Part shown: piece by piece, positions 1-7,275 of the stretch | How the letters are laid out: each line of letters opens with the position of its first letter | Position numbering within the stretch: position 1 is the first letter of the stretch | DNA from: an uncultured Lachnospiraceae bacterium | GTDB lineage: Bacteria > Bacillota > Clostridia > Lachnospirales > Lachnospiraceae | Length of the DNA: 16,909 nt | Assembly (NCBI GenBank): GCA_900553305.1 | Contig: USDI01000027.1 | Location: 1 to 16,909, forward strand | Reading direction: 5' to 3' | Translations under genes and position numbers: made by a program | The notes under the pieces: model-generated | Seen by the model: the letters and a program-made list of their open reading frames with translations, nothing else | Told to the model about the DNA's origin: nothing | Database searches by the model: none

Positions 1-519
1 ATCCACAGCCTTAATCAGTCCCTCAAAGCCAACCGTCACATAATCGGTAACATATAGATCTGTATTCATATTAATCATGCTGATTGCCTGTGTCGGACCA
101 CCCTTGGCATAGGCTGCATTACATTTATTATAACTGTCATTTCCAAGATTCAGATACGTATCACGATAAATGGAAATCAGCTTTACCTCATGGGTATCCG
201 CATCAACGGAACAGATCATGATCGTGTCGCTGCGGTTACCTTTTCCAAGACTTCCGTCCCTTGCATCAACGCCAAACAATGCAATCTGATATACTCCGGA
301 TAAATCCGGCTTCTGTGGATCCTGCGCCTGATCTTCCTTTGCTTCATTCTGAAACTGCTGCTTAATTTCTTCATTCACAGCAATGTCTTCTTCTTTAATC
401 TGCTGCTTCTGAGCCTTTGTTGCATGCGTAATAAAATACAATGCCCCGATGGCCGCTGCAAGTACAACCAGTTCCAGAATATAAAGCGGCAGATGCCGGA
501 TCCATTTCTTCTTATCCAT
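1..519 (-). CDS. LCP-family (LytR-CpsA-Psr) cell-wall glycopolymer ligase, 3' part cut by window edge
   Basis: The first 173 codons of a gene that runs off the low-coordinate edge. The ATG at 519 has AAGGAG seven bases upstream. The N-terminus is a short basic stretch (MDKKKW) and one membrane helix at about residues 10-31, followed by a charged Gln/Glu-rich linker to about residue 72. The LCP catalytic domain then begins, with LFGVDARDG (81-89), RSDTIMI (96-102), SIYRDTY (116-122) and an NKxNAA motif (131-136). The Asp and Arg residues in these motifs are those the family uses to bind the pyrophosphate of a polyprenyl-linked substrate. LCP enzymes attach teichoic acids or capsular polymers to peptidoglycan on the outer membrane face, which fits the N-in, C-out topology. 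The gene follows radA by 73 bases and probably has its own promoter. Family membership is clear; the polymer it attaches cannot be told from sequence. Confidence 0.88.
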   Translation of the reverse strand, partial: MDKKKWIRHLPLYILELVVLAAAIGALYFITHATKAQKQQIKEEDIAVNEEIKQQFQNEAKEDQAQDPQKPDLSGVYQIALFGVDARDGSLGKGNRSDTIMICSVDADTHEVKLISIYRDTYLNLGNDSYNKCNAAYAKGGPTQAISMINMNTDLYVTDYVTVGFEGLIKAVD

Positions 520-554
520 AAGTTACTCCTTCGTAACGTCATTCACATTATTAC

Positions 555-563
555 ATTGTAACA
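555..563 (-). promoter_or_regulatory. Possible extended -10 promoter for the LCP gene
   Basis: On the minus strand the radA-LCP gap holds TGTTACAAT, that is TG-N-TACAAT, an extended -10 element matching TATAAT at five of six positions. No good -35 lies 17 bases upstream. The predicted start would give a leader of about 30 nt before the LCP ATG. The gap is AT-rich, so a chance match is possible. Confidence 0.3.
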
Positions 564-592
564 CATTTGTAAAATTTTGCCTATCCCTGTCC

Positions 593-1954
593 TCAGATAA
601 GCTGCATGGCATCTGCGACACTCTTTACGCCCAGAATGGTGATGTCCTTGATATTCTTCACACTGTCCATGCACACGGCCGGAATGATACAGGTTGTAAA
701 GCCCAGCTTCTTTGCCTCCTGCACACGTACCGGAATCATACTCACGGCACGTACTTCGCCACTTAATCCGATCTCTCCCATTGCAATCGTCTTTTCATCG
801 ATCACTTTATTCTTGAAGCTGGAGATAATGGCAAGTGCGATTCCTAAATCAATCGCAGGCTCCGAAATGCGGATTCCGCCTGCAATATTAACATACGCAT
901 CGCAGTTCCCCATCTGTAATCCCAGACGCTTTTCCAATACTGCCATCAGGAGATTTACGCGGTTAAAATCGGTGCCGATCGCCTGCCGCCTCGGAATCCC
1001 GAAATTGCTGTGGCATACAAGTGCCTGTATTTCAATTAAGATCGGACGCGTTCCTTCCATTGAGCAGACCACAATGGAGCCGCTTGCTTCCTCGGGCTTG
1101 CCGTTCAGCATAAATTCGGAAGGATTCTTTACCTCATGCAGTCCGTCCGCCTCCATTTCAAATACCCCGATTTCATTCGTGGAACCAAAACGATTCTTTA
1201 CGCCCCGCAGAATGCGGTAAGACGCATGCCGGTCTCCTTCAAAATAAAGCACCGTGTCCACCATATGCTCCAGCACTCTCGGTCCAGCCACCGTTCCTTC
1301 CTTGGTCACATGTCCGACAATCAGGATAGAAATATTGAGTCCTTTCGCAAGACGCAGGAATACTCCCGTTGCCTCTCTTACCTGTGAAACGCTTCCGGGA
1401 GCTGCTGATACGCTTTCCTGATACATCGTCTGGATCGAGTCCACAACCACAATTTCCGGCTTCTCCCGTTCCAGGGTTTCTTCGATAACCTCCAGATTCG
1501 TTTCACACAAAAGGCGCATATTGTCACTGAATTCCCCGATCCGGTTTGCACGGATTTTGATCTGCTTTAATGACTCTTCTCCCGAAATATACAGCACCTT
1601 ATGACCGTCCGCAGACATTTCACGGCAGACCTGTAAAAGCAGGGTAGATTTGCCAATTCCCGGATCTCCTCCGACAAGGGTAAGGGAGCCTGGTACAAGT
1701 CCGCCTCCCAGAACCCGGTTCAGCTCTTCAATATGAGTCTGCATCCGTTCTTCCTTTTCTAAAGAGATTTCCGAAAAAGAAGCGGGTAATGCCTTTTCAT
1801 GTGCAGTCTTTGTACTTTTCCCTTTTCCTGCCGTAACTACCGTTTCCTCCACCATGGTGTTCCATTCCCGGCATCCCGGGCACTGTCCCATCCACTTGGA
1901 CGATTCATAACCGCAGTTCTGGCAGAAAAAGATGGTTGATTTTCCTTTTGCCAT
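593..1954 (-). CDS. radA: DNA repair protein RadA/Sms, 453 aa
   Basis: RadA is a RecA-like hexameric ATPase that drives branch migration and processing of recombination intermediates. All family hallmarks are visible: a four-Cys zinc finger (C11, C14, C25, C28), Walker A GDPGIGKST (96-104), Walker B IVVVDS (168-173), the RadA signature KNRFG (253-257), and a C-terminal Lon-like domain from about residue 280. Length is normal (about 455-460 aa in E. coli and B. subtilis). I place the start at the ATG at 1954 (MAKGKST), preceded by AAGGAAAGGA. The open frame continues upstream to 2011, but that stretch runs through a transcription hairpin and lacks family similarity. In B. subtilis radA also lies downstream of clpC; here one small gene sits between them. 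The hairpin 20 bases ahead of the start suggests expression partly by read-through or from a weak promoter (TATAAA at 2017-2012). Confidence 0.97.
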   Translation of the reverse strand: MAKGKSTIFFCQNCGYESSKWMGQCPGCREWNTMVEETVVTAGKGKSTKTAHEKALPASFSEISLEKEERMQTHIEELNRVLGGGLVPGSLTLVGGDPGIGKSTLLLQVCREMSADGHKVLYISGEESLKQIKIRANRIGEFSDNMRLLCETNLEVIEETLEREKPEIVVVDSIQTMYQESVSAAPGSVSQVREATGVFLRLAKGLNISILIVGHVTKEGTVAGPRVLEHMVDTVLYFEGDRHASYRILRGVKNRFGSTNEIGVFEMEADGLHEVKNPSEFMLNGKPEEASGSIVVCSMEGTRPILIEIQALVCHSNFGIPRRQAIGTDFNRVNLLMAVLEKRLGLQMGNCDAYVNIAGGIRISEPAIDLGIALAIISSFKNKVIDEKTIAMGEIGLSGEVRAVSMIPVRVQEAKKLGFTTCIIPAVCMDSVKNIKDITILGVKSVADAMQLI

Positions 1955-1973
1955 AAAATCCTTTCCTTGAAGT

Positions 1974-2004
1974 AAAAAGCGCTGTTCCAACAGTGAAACA
2001 GCGC
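1974..2004 (-). terminator. Rho-independent terminator-like hairpin in front of radA
   Basis: Read on the minus strand, GCGCTGTT and AACAGCGC form a perfect 8-bp stem with a 10-nt loop, followed at once by TTTTT. It lies 25 bases after the stop of the 136-aa gene and ends 20 bases before the radA ATG. It looks like the terminator of the small upstream gene, but leaves no space for a separate radA promoter after it. Confidence 0.75.
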
Positions 2005-2028
2005 CTCTCATTTTATATAATGATTTCT

Positions 2029-2439
2029 TTAATGAATCACTTTTATATGAACTTCCTCTGCATTCTCAAGCTCAACACTGATGTTCAGCTTGCCACCGAG
2101 ATTTGTCTTCATCTTGCCTCTGCTCTTTCCGTCCTCAAATACCTCATATTCGGTATCCTCGCATAGACCTAATGTAATCTGGGCATCTTCATTTCCCGAT
2201 ACGGTAAATTCCACACTGTCCGTGGTTTCCTTAAAGTAGAAAACACTCGTTCCCGGAACCGATTCATATACGAATAATCCGTTTCTTTCAAGCTTCGTCA
2301 TCGTCTGAAAGGTTTTCACCTTATACAAATCACCTTCGTGTTCAAAATCCTCAAGCTTCTTCTTTTCTGCCAGCTCATGATTACCAAAGCTGATGGTTCC
2401 ATCACTTTCTTCGCGAAGTAATTCTTCTACAACAGCCAT
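2029..2439 (-). CDS. Conserved protein of unknown function between clpC and radA, 136 aa
   Basis: A small acidic soluble protein with no signal peptide or membrane helix. Its sequence alternates short beta-like stretches: a segment containing DGTISFGNHEL, a YKVKTFQTMTKLERNG segment, a VPGTSVFYF segment, and a C-terminal GGKLNISVELE strand, suggesting a compact all-beta fold. I recall similar Lachnospiraceae proteins carrying the database label 'endosialidase', but I see nothing supporting sialidase activity. The start is set at the ATG at 2439, which has AGGAGG eight bases upstream. An ATG 14 codons earlier (2481) lacks a binding site and falls almost at the predicted transcription start. Its own strong promoter and downstream hairpin suggest a separate short transcript in addition to any clpC read-through. 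Function unknown. Confidence 0.85.
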   Translation of the reverse strand: MAVVEELLREESDGTISFGNHELAEKKKLEDFEHEGDLYKVKTFQTMTKLERNGLFVYESVPGTSVFYFKETTDSVEFTVSGNEDAQITLGLCEDTEYEVFEDGKSRGKMKTNLGGKLNISVELENAEEVHIKVIH

Positions 2440-2489
2440 TTGTATTTCCTCCTGATTGTACATTTGCTGTAACTGATTCATATATGCTA

Positions 2490-2518
2490 AGTATAAACTA
2501 TTTAGTTTTTGACGTCAA
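2490..2518 (-). promoter_or_regulatory. Strong sigma-A-type promoter at the clpC 3' end
   Basis: Minus strand TTGACG (2518-2513), a 17-bp spacer, then TATACT (2495-2490): five of six matches in each box at ideal spacing. The -35 lies in the last codons of clpC. The predicted start near 2483 gives a leader of about 44 nt to the 136-aa gene and argues for the ATG at 2439 as its true start. Confidence 0.7.
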
Positions 2519-4952
2519 AGGAAATCTGTCCTTTTCGGAAACCAATCGTAACCTGATCCCCTGCATGAATTTCGCCTGAAAGAATCTTTTCTGCAAGAGG
2601 ATCTTCAATCACATTCTGAATGGCTCTCTTTAACGGTCTTGCTCCCATCTTGTAGTCCGCATATTTGTCCACGATGTGCTCCTTTAAGGCATTGCTGAAA
2701 TGAAGCTTTAACTCCATTTCCTTCTCGCACCGTCTGGAAAGATGATTACACAGGAGCTGAACGATCTCCATCATTTCCTTCTTTTCCAATGTCTTAAAGA
2801 CAATAATATCATCAATACGGTTGATAAATTCCGGCTTAAAGATCTTTCTTACCTCTTCCATGACACCGGACTTCATCTTCTCATAATCCTGCTCCTTAGT
2901 CGTTTCCGTCAGGAATCCCAGGTTCTTCGGCGCAATGATTCTCTGTGCCCCGGCATTGGAGGTCATAATCAGCACGGTGTTCTTAAAGCTGACCTTACGC
3001 CCCTTGGAATCGGTGATGTGCCCGTCATCCAGTACCTGAAGCAGCACATTAAACACATCGGGATGGGCCTTTTCAATTTCATCAAAAAGGACTACCGAAT
3101 ACGGATTCTTCCGGATCTTTTCACTCAACTGCCCTCCTTCTTCAAAACCGACATATCCCGGAGGGGAACCGATCATTTTCGATACAGAATGACCTTCCAT
3201 ATACTCCGACATATCGACACGGATCAGCGCATTTTCCGAACCAAACATAGCTTCCGCAAGAGCCTTGCTAAGCTCGGTCTTTCCGACACCGGTAGGTCCT
3301 AAAAACAGGAACGATCCAATCGGACGGTTTGGATCCTGCAATCCGACTCTTCCTCTTCGTATGGCACGTGCTACCGCGGATACCGCTTCTTCCTGTCCGA
3401 TCACCCGCTTATGGAGTTCTTTTTCAAGGCGCAGTAACCGGTCGCTCTCCTTTTCTGTCAGCTTACTTACCGGAACCTTTGTCCATGTAGAAACCACCTT
3501 TGCAATGTCACTTTCCGTCACTTCAATCCGGCTTTCGGCCTGTTTCTTCTGGTAGCGGTCTTCTTCCCTTCGATATTTCTTAAGAAGCTTTTCCTGTTCC
3601 TTATGGGTTTGCGCAGCTTCCTCAAGTCTTCCTTCTTTTAGCTGCTCTTCCAGAACCGCATCCAGGGCAAGGAGTTCTTCTCTACGCTGCTGCAAACCCT
3701 CCGGTACCTTGGAGTGCTGCAGACGTACCGCTGCCGAGGCCTCATCGATCAGATCAATCGCTTTATCCGGCAGATTCCGGTCATTGATATAACGCTCTGA
3801 CAGATTCACGGCAGCTACCAACGCTTCATCTGTAATCTGCACACGATGATGCTGTGCGTATTTCCATGCAATGCCGCGCAGGATTGCAAGAGCCTCCCCC
3901 TTTGTCGGTTCTTCCACATTTACCGGCTGGAATCTGCGCTCCAGAGCAGCATCCTTCTCAATATATTTGTGATACTCGGCAATGGTCGTTGCTCCGATAA
4001 GCTGCAACTCTCCTCTTGCCAGTGAAGGCTTCAGAATATTGGAAGCATCAATCGCTCCCTCGGCGCCGCCTGCCCCGATGATGGTATGGATTTCATCCAG
4101 GAACAGGATAATGTCTCCGTCCTCCTGTACCTCCCGGATGACTCTCTTGATTCGTTCTTCAAATTCTCCACGATACTTGGAACCCGCAACCATTCCGGAC
4201 AAATCCAGCGTCATTAACCGCTTATTCTGAATCGTAAACGGAACATTTCCTTCCACAATGCGGCTGGCAAGTCCTTCTACCACAGCCGTCTTTCCTACCC
4301 CCGGTTCTCCGATGAGGCACGGATTGTTCTTCGTCCTGCGGCTTAAGATTTCAATGACACGCTGGATCTCTGTATCTCTTCCGATGACCGGATCAAGCTT
4401 TCCCTGCGCAGCAAGCGCAGTCAGATCCCGGCTGTACTGCTCCAGAGTTGAGGGTTGCTTCCTGTTATTATTATTCTTCTTGTTGCGCAGATCCTCCTTG
4501 TAAATCGCCGGATCCACTCCCATAACCACCAGTGTATCAATATAGATCTTCTGTACAGAAATGCCAAGGGTATTTAAGAGACGCACTGCTGCATTATCCG
4601 GATCCTTCAAAAGAGCCAGCAGAAGATGCTCTGTTCCGGCACTGTCTGCGCCAAACCGCTCAGCCTGTACATACGCCTCCTCCAGCACCCTCCGCGCTCT
4701 CGGCGAATACGTTCCCCGCTCTTTCACAGCAGTTTCCCCGTCGGGCGCAATCAGCTCCCGGATCATTTCCAGAATTTTATCAGCATCAGCGCCATTATCT
4801 TCCAGAATTTTGGCTGCTACTCCACTTTCTTCCTTAAGAAGGCCCACCAGAATATGTTCTGTGCCCACATAACCGGTATGCAATCTGGCTGCCGTTTTCT
4901 CAGCAAGTGTCAGTGCTGCCTGCGCGTTCTTTGTAAAACTACCTGACCACAC
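2502..4952 (-). CDS. clpC: AAA+ unfoldase ClpC (Hsp100), 816 aa
   Basis: ClpC unfolds damaged or regulatory proteins and feeds them to the ClpP peptidase. The order is complete: two Clp-N repeats (about 4-145), an Asn-rich linker (158-163), AAA1 with Walker A GEPGVGKT (215-222) and Walker B ILFLDE (282-287), a coiled-coil middle domain (about 415-475), AAA2 with Walker A GPTGVGKT (552-559) and Walker B VVLFDE (620-625), and sensor-2 GARPL (770-774). Length suits ClpC (about 810-820 aa). The compact middle domain argues against ClpB. The start is a GTG two bases after the gntR stop, with its GGAGG inside the last gntR codons, so translation is coupled. No ctsR, mcsA or mcsB is adjacent, unlike in Bacillus, so control probably rests with the GntR protein. 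Confidence 0.95.
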   Translation of the reverse strand: MWSGSFTKNAQAALTLAEKTAARLHTGYVGTEHILVGLLKEESGVAAKILEDNGADADKILEMIRELIAPDGETAVKERGTYSPRARRVLEEAYVQAERFGADSAGTEHLLLALLKDPDNAAVRLLNTLGISVQKIYIDTLVVMGVDPAIYKEDLRNKKNNNNRKQPSTLEQYSRDLTALAAQGKLDPVIGRDTEIQRVIEILSRRTKNNPCLIGEPGVGKTAVVEGLASRIVEGNVPFTIQNKRLMTLDLSGMVAGSKYRGEFEERIKRVIREVQEDGDIILFLDEIHTIIGAGGAEGAIDASNILKPSLARGELQLIGATTIAEYHKYIEKDAALERRFQPVNVEEPTKGEALAILRGIAWKYAQHHRVQITDEALVAAVNLSERYINDRNLPDKAIDLIDEASAAVRLQHSKVPEGLQQRREELLALDAVLEEQLKEGRLEEAAQTHKEQEKLLKKYRREEDRYQKKQAESRIEVTESDIAKVVSTWTKVPVSKLTEKESDRLLRLEKELHKRVIGQEEAVSAVARAIRRGRVGLQDPNRPIGSFLFLGPTGVGKTELSKALAEAMFGSENALIRVDMSEYMEGHSVSKMIGSPPGYVGFEEGGQLSEKIRKNPYSVVLFDEIEKAHPDVFNVLLQVLDDGHITDSKGRKVSFKNTVLIMTSNAGAQRIIAPKNLGFLTETTKEQDYEKMKSGVMEEVRKIFKPEFINRIDDIIVFKTLEKKEMMEIVQLLCNHLSRRCEKEMELKLHFSNALKEHIVDKYADYKMGARPLKRAIQNVIEDPLAEKILSGEIHAGDQVTIGFRKGQISFDVKN

Positions 4953-4954
4953 GT

Positions 4955-5329
4955 TTATTCTCCTCCATATTCCTGATATATCTCATTGACGAGTTCATAA
5001 ACCTCGTCCTTACCGATTCCCTTGCAAATCCCTTTTGCAAGGATTCCCTTCATCTGTTCCCGCATGCTTTGAAGCTCCCGGATCTTATCCATATCCAGAC
5101 AGATTACCGCGCCTTTCCTCCGGTCGAGCTGGATAAACCCCTCCTGCTTCAACACGGTATAGGCCTTGTTCACGGTATGCATATTAATTCCGATTTCATC
5201 TGCCATCTGGCGTACCGAAGGGAGTTCATCGCCCTCCTGAAGCTGCAGCGTGGCAATTCCGTGAATAATCTGGTTGCGTACCTGCAGATATAAAGCTTCT
5301 TCACTGTTAAAATCAATTTCAATGATCAT
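4955..5329 (-). CDS. GntR-family (YtrA/YhcF type) transcriptional regulator, 124 aa
   Basis: Residues 12-76 form a GntR winged helix: YLQVRNQI, then GDELPSVRQMADEIGINMHT as the helix-turn-helix, VNKAYTVLKQEGF as the following helix, and a wing ending at RKGAVI. The remaining 48 residues are mainly helical and too short for an effector-binding FadR or HutC domain, which places it in the YtrA subgroup. That subgroup usually represses its own operon. It is translationally coupled to clpC, so it probably controls clpC, a job CtsR does in many Firmicutes. The ribosome binding site is weak (GGA nine bases before the ATG), consistent with low regulator levels. The palindrome 24 bases upstream of the start is the obvious operator candidate. 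No effector can be named. Confidence 0.85.
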   Translation of the reverse strand: MIIEIDFNSEEALYLQVRNQIIHGIATLQLQEGDELPSVRQMADEIGINMHTVNKAYTVLKQEGFIQLDRRKGAVICLDMDKIRELQSMREQMKGILAKGICKGIGKDEVYELVNEIYQEYGGE

Positions 5330-5352
5330 TTCTACAATCCATTCTTTTGAAT

Positions 5353-5380
5353 AAAAGGAATAGCAAGTGCTATTCCTTTT
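5353..5380 (-). terminator. Perfect 12-bp palindrome: terminator of the SH3-protein gene and/or GntR operator
   Basis: AAAAGGAATAGC, a 4-nt loop and GCTATTCCTTTT form a perfect inverted repeat five bases after the SH3-protein stop. The flanking A and T runs make it terminator-like in both directions. The same palindrome covers the predicted +1 of gntR-clpC, the classic position for a GntR autorepressor operator. Sequence alone does not separate the two roles. Confidence 0.6.
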
Positions 5381-5384
5381 GTGT

Positions 5385-5412
5385 TTTATAGGTCTTTATC
5401 GTCCATGTTCAA
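5385..5412 (-). promoter_or_regulatory. Candidate gntR-clpC promoter
   Basis: Minus strand TTGAAC (5412-5407), a 16-bp spacer, then TATAAA (5390-5385) over the stop codon of the upstream gene. The predicted start near 5378 falls in the first arm of the palindrome. The boxes match 4/6 and 5/6. No better promoter fits in the 24 bases between palindrome and gntR ATG. Confidence 0.4.
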
Positions 5413-6753
5413 AAATTCAAATTCAAACTCATCGTCATCGGCTAAGAAGTTCTGTGCCTTCCGGGGTGCTTTCTTCACCGTTCCTTCATTGTTCTCTGCA
5501 GGTCTCCTCACAGGCTGTCCCTGTCTTTCCGGATTTCCGTTACGGGCAGGTCTTCCTTCTTTCTCCGGTGCTTCTTCACGTACCCGTTCTCTTCTTACAG
5601 GATGTCCTTCATTCTGTTCTTCGAGAGGCCGTTGTGAGCGCTCCGGTCTTCGTGGACGATCGGTATCCTCTTCTAATGCCTCACGTCTGCGTCTTCTCGG
5701 TGCCGGTTCCTCAAACTCTTCCTCTTCGTCTTCGTCCTCGTAATCGTATTCATAAGCTCCTTTGAGCTTGATAATCAGTATGGTAACTCCGATAAAGAGA
5801 AGTACAATTACTACTGCAAGAATAATGATAATGATATTCTTCTGCGAAGATTCCGTTTCCAGCTTTGCTACATTTTCATTGGCAGTCGTAACTGTTGAAA
5901 ATAAAACTTCCACATCTGCCATTGTGCCATCAATATTATTATACAGGTAATACTTTCCGGTATCCGGGTTCTCGGTATCGGTCATATACACCACTTCGTA
6001 GTCGTTATGCTCCGGTGCCGGTTCTTCTTCCGGTGTTTCCTCCGTATCACCAACCTCCTGGGAAGCATCCGGGTTCTCTGCATCCGGATTTTCGGTTCCA
6101 TCGGTATTCTCTGTTCCGTCTCCGGTGCTGTCTGTATTTTCCGTTCCGTCTGTTGAGGTGTTTGAGCCGATCGCAATAAGGTCGGAGCGAATATATCCCT
6201 CTATATTCTTCCCATTATATTCACATCTTAACTGATACCATTTATTTCCTGCCGTATCATTTGCTTCTCCGATCAGGGTAATGGCCGTTCCATCCGGAAG
6301 ACTGGTCACTACATCATGCTGTGTGGACGCGCCTGCACGTACCTTAACATTCGAAGAACACTTTACGGTCGCTGCCTGTTCACCAATTGCGGTAGGAACA
6401 GTAGCCTCCGGTTTTGATGTCGATTCTGATGTCGTTGATGCCGCGGCAGTCTGACTGTTATCCGTAACACTAATTGTATCGCTTGTTTCCACAAGATCGC
6501 TTCTTACATACCCATAGGAGCCACCACTTACCGGCACTTTATACCATACGGTACCGGAGCTGTCCTTCTCCGCTCCGACAATATCAATCTTTGCTCCCTT
6601 TGAAGTCGATGCAACCACAGAACTGTCTGTACTTGCCTTTTCTCTGATCTTAGCCGTTCCGGCTGTTACGGTACCGGTAGCTGCAAGGCTGGAAATGGTG
6701 GAAAGTCCAAAGACCATAATTGCAACTGTAAATCCCAAAATCCCTTTTTTCAT
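5386..6753 (-). CDS. Membrane-anchored protein with two SH3b domains and a charged cytoplasmic tail, 455 aa
   Basis: The protein starts with a signal-peptide-like segment (MKKGILGFTVAIMVFGLSTI, cleavage plausible after SLA). Two bacterial SH3 (SH3b) domains follow, at about 26-90 and 128-193; each ends with a G-Y-[VI]-R-S-D-L motif. Next come an acidic low-complexity linker with repeats of the type GTEN[TP]D (about 203-230), one strong membrane helix (about 306-330), and a roughly 125-residue tail of Glu/Asp runs and Arg/Pro-rich stretches ending in a Phe/Glu/Asp patch. SH3b domains commonly bind cell-wall peptides, so it may link the wall to a cytoplasmic partner; this is inference. The ATG at 6753 is chosen because it opens a typical signal peptide; a GTG at 6759 is an alternative with a better-spaced AAAGG. 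It is probably the last gene of the purE unit. Confidence 0.8.
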   Translation of the reverse strand: MKKGILGFTVAIMVFGLSTISSLAATGTVTAGTAKIREKASTDSSVVASTSKGAKIDIVGAEKDSSGTVWYKVPVSGGSYGYVRSDLVETSDTISVTDNSQTAAASTTSESTSKPEATVPTAIGEQAATVKCSSNVKVRAGASTQHDVVTSLPDGTAITLIGEANDTAGNKWYQLRCEYNGKNIEGYIRSDLIAIGSNTSTDGTENTDSTGDGTENTDGTENPDAENPDASQEVGDTEETPEEEPAPEHNDYEVVYMTDTENPDTGKYYLYNNIDGTMADVEVLFSTVTTANENVAKLETESSQKNIIIIILAVVIVLLFIGVTILIIKLKGAYEYDYEDEDEEEEFEEPAPRRRRREALEEDTDRPRRPERSQRPLEEQNEGHPVRRERVREEAPEKEGRPARNGNPERQGQPVRRPAENNEGTVKKAPRKAQNFLADDDEFEFEFLNMDDKDL

Positions 6754-6779
6754 AATCACTCTGTACCTTTCTTTGAATA

Positions 6780-7247
6780 TCAGTATCTTTCAAAACGCTT
6801 TCGTCCGCTATCTCCTTCCGGTTTACCACCGCTGAATCCGGACATCTGCTTATAGTTCTTTCTCTGCTGACGTGCTTCCTCTTCAATCTGCCTGTGATAT
6901 TCTGCTTCACACTTGGGACACAATCTGCCGCTTCGGATATTCTCTCCACAGATTTCACATCGCAGATAACCGCCTTTACTCTCAACAAGTTCAAAACGGT
7001 TCTCCTTAATCATATCACGAATTGCCTTGTGTGACACCCCCGTCTGGGCAGAAATTTCTGCTACATTTGCTCCGTGATGCTTTTCAAGATATGATCTTAC
7101 CTTTCCATAATCATCATATTCACATGCATTGCAGTCCTCGCACTGGTATTCTCCCAATCCTTTATAGATGAGGATTCCTCCACAGGCTTTACAGATTGTT
7201 GGCCGCAGAAAGCCGTTCAAAGCCACCAGCCGCCGTTTTTCATTCAT
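6780..7247 (-). CDS. Zinc-ribbon/helix-turn-helix protein, TIGR03826 (YvyF)-like, 155 aa
   Basis: The layout is a four-Cys zinc ribbon (C19-x2-C22, C36-x2-C39), an HTH-like segment (about 46-86, DYGKVRSYLEKHHGANVAEI then a GVSHKAIRDMIKENR helix), a second four-Cys ribbon (C97-x2-C100, C110-x2-C113), and a basic Gln/Arg-rich tail. The centre resembles the flagellar-region protein family around B. subtilis YvyF (TIGR03826), in which a zinc ribbon precedes a short HTH. No flagellar gene is nearby, so a flagellar role is unsupported. ATG at 7247 has AAAGGG six bases upstream. It starts 28 bases after purD and 26 bases ahead of the SH3-protein gene, so both are probably read from the purE transcript. 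DNA or RNA binding is likely; the target is unknown. Confidence 0.75.
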   Translation of the reverse strand: MNEKRRLVALNGFLRPTICKACGGILIYKGLGEYQCEDCNACEYDDYGKVRSYLEKHHGANVAEISAQTGVSHKAIRDMIKENRFELVESKGGYLRCEICGENIRSGRLCPKCEAEYHRQIEEEARQQRKNYKQMSGFSGGKPEGDSGRKRFERY

Positions 7248-7275
7248 AAATTACCCTTTCTACACCACGAACAAT

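Noticed and set aside
1955..2011. A longer RadA with 19 extra N-terminal residues.
   Set aside because: The extension spans the terminator hairpin and lacks a binding site; the ATG at 1954 has one and matches family length.
5330..5412. A CtsR or CIRCE (HrcA) heat-shock operator upstream of gntR-clpC.
   Set aside because: Neither the GGTCAAA direct repeats nor the 9-bp CIRCE inverted repeat is present; the only palindrome is the AAAAGGAATAGC one.
5381..5743. A Ser-rich frame on the plus strand opposite the SH3-protein tail.
   Set aside because: It is the antisense image of Glu/Asp/Arg codon runs; it has no binding site and opposes a well-supported gene.
6060..6180. The GTEN[TP]D repeats as a phase-variable DNA tandem repeat.
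   Set aside because: The repeats are visible in protein but have diverged at codon level, so slippage is unlikely.
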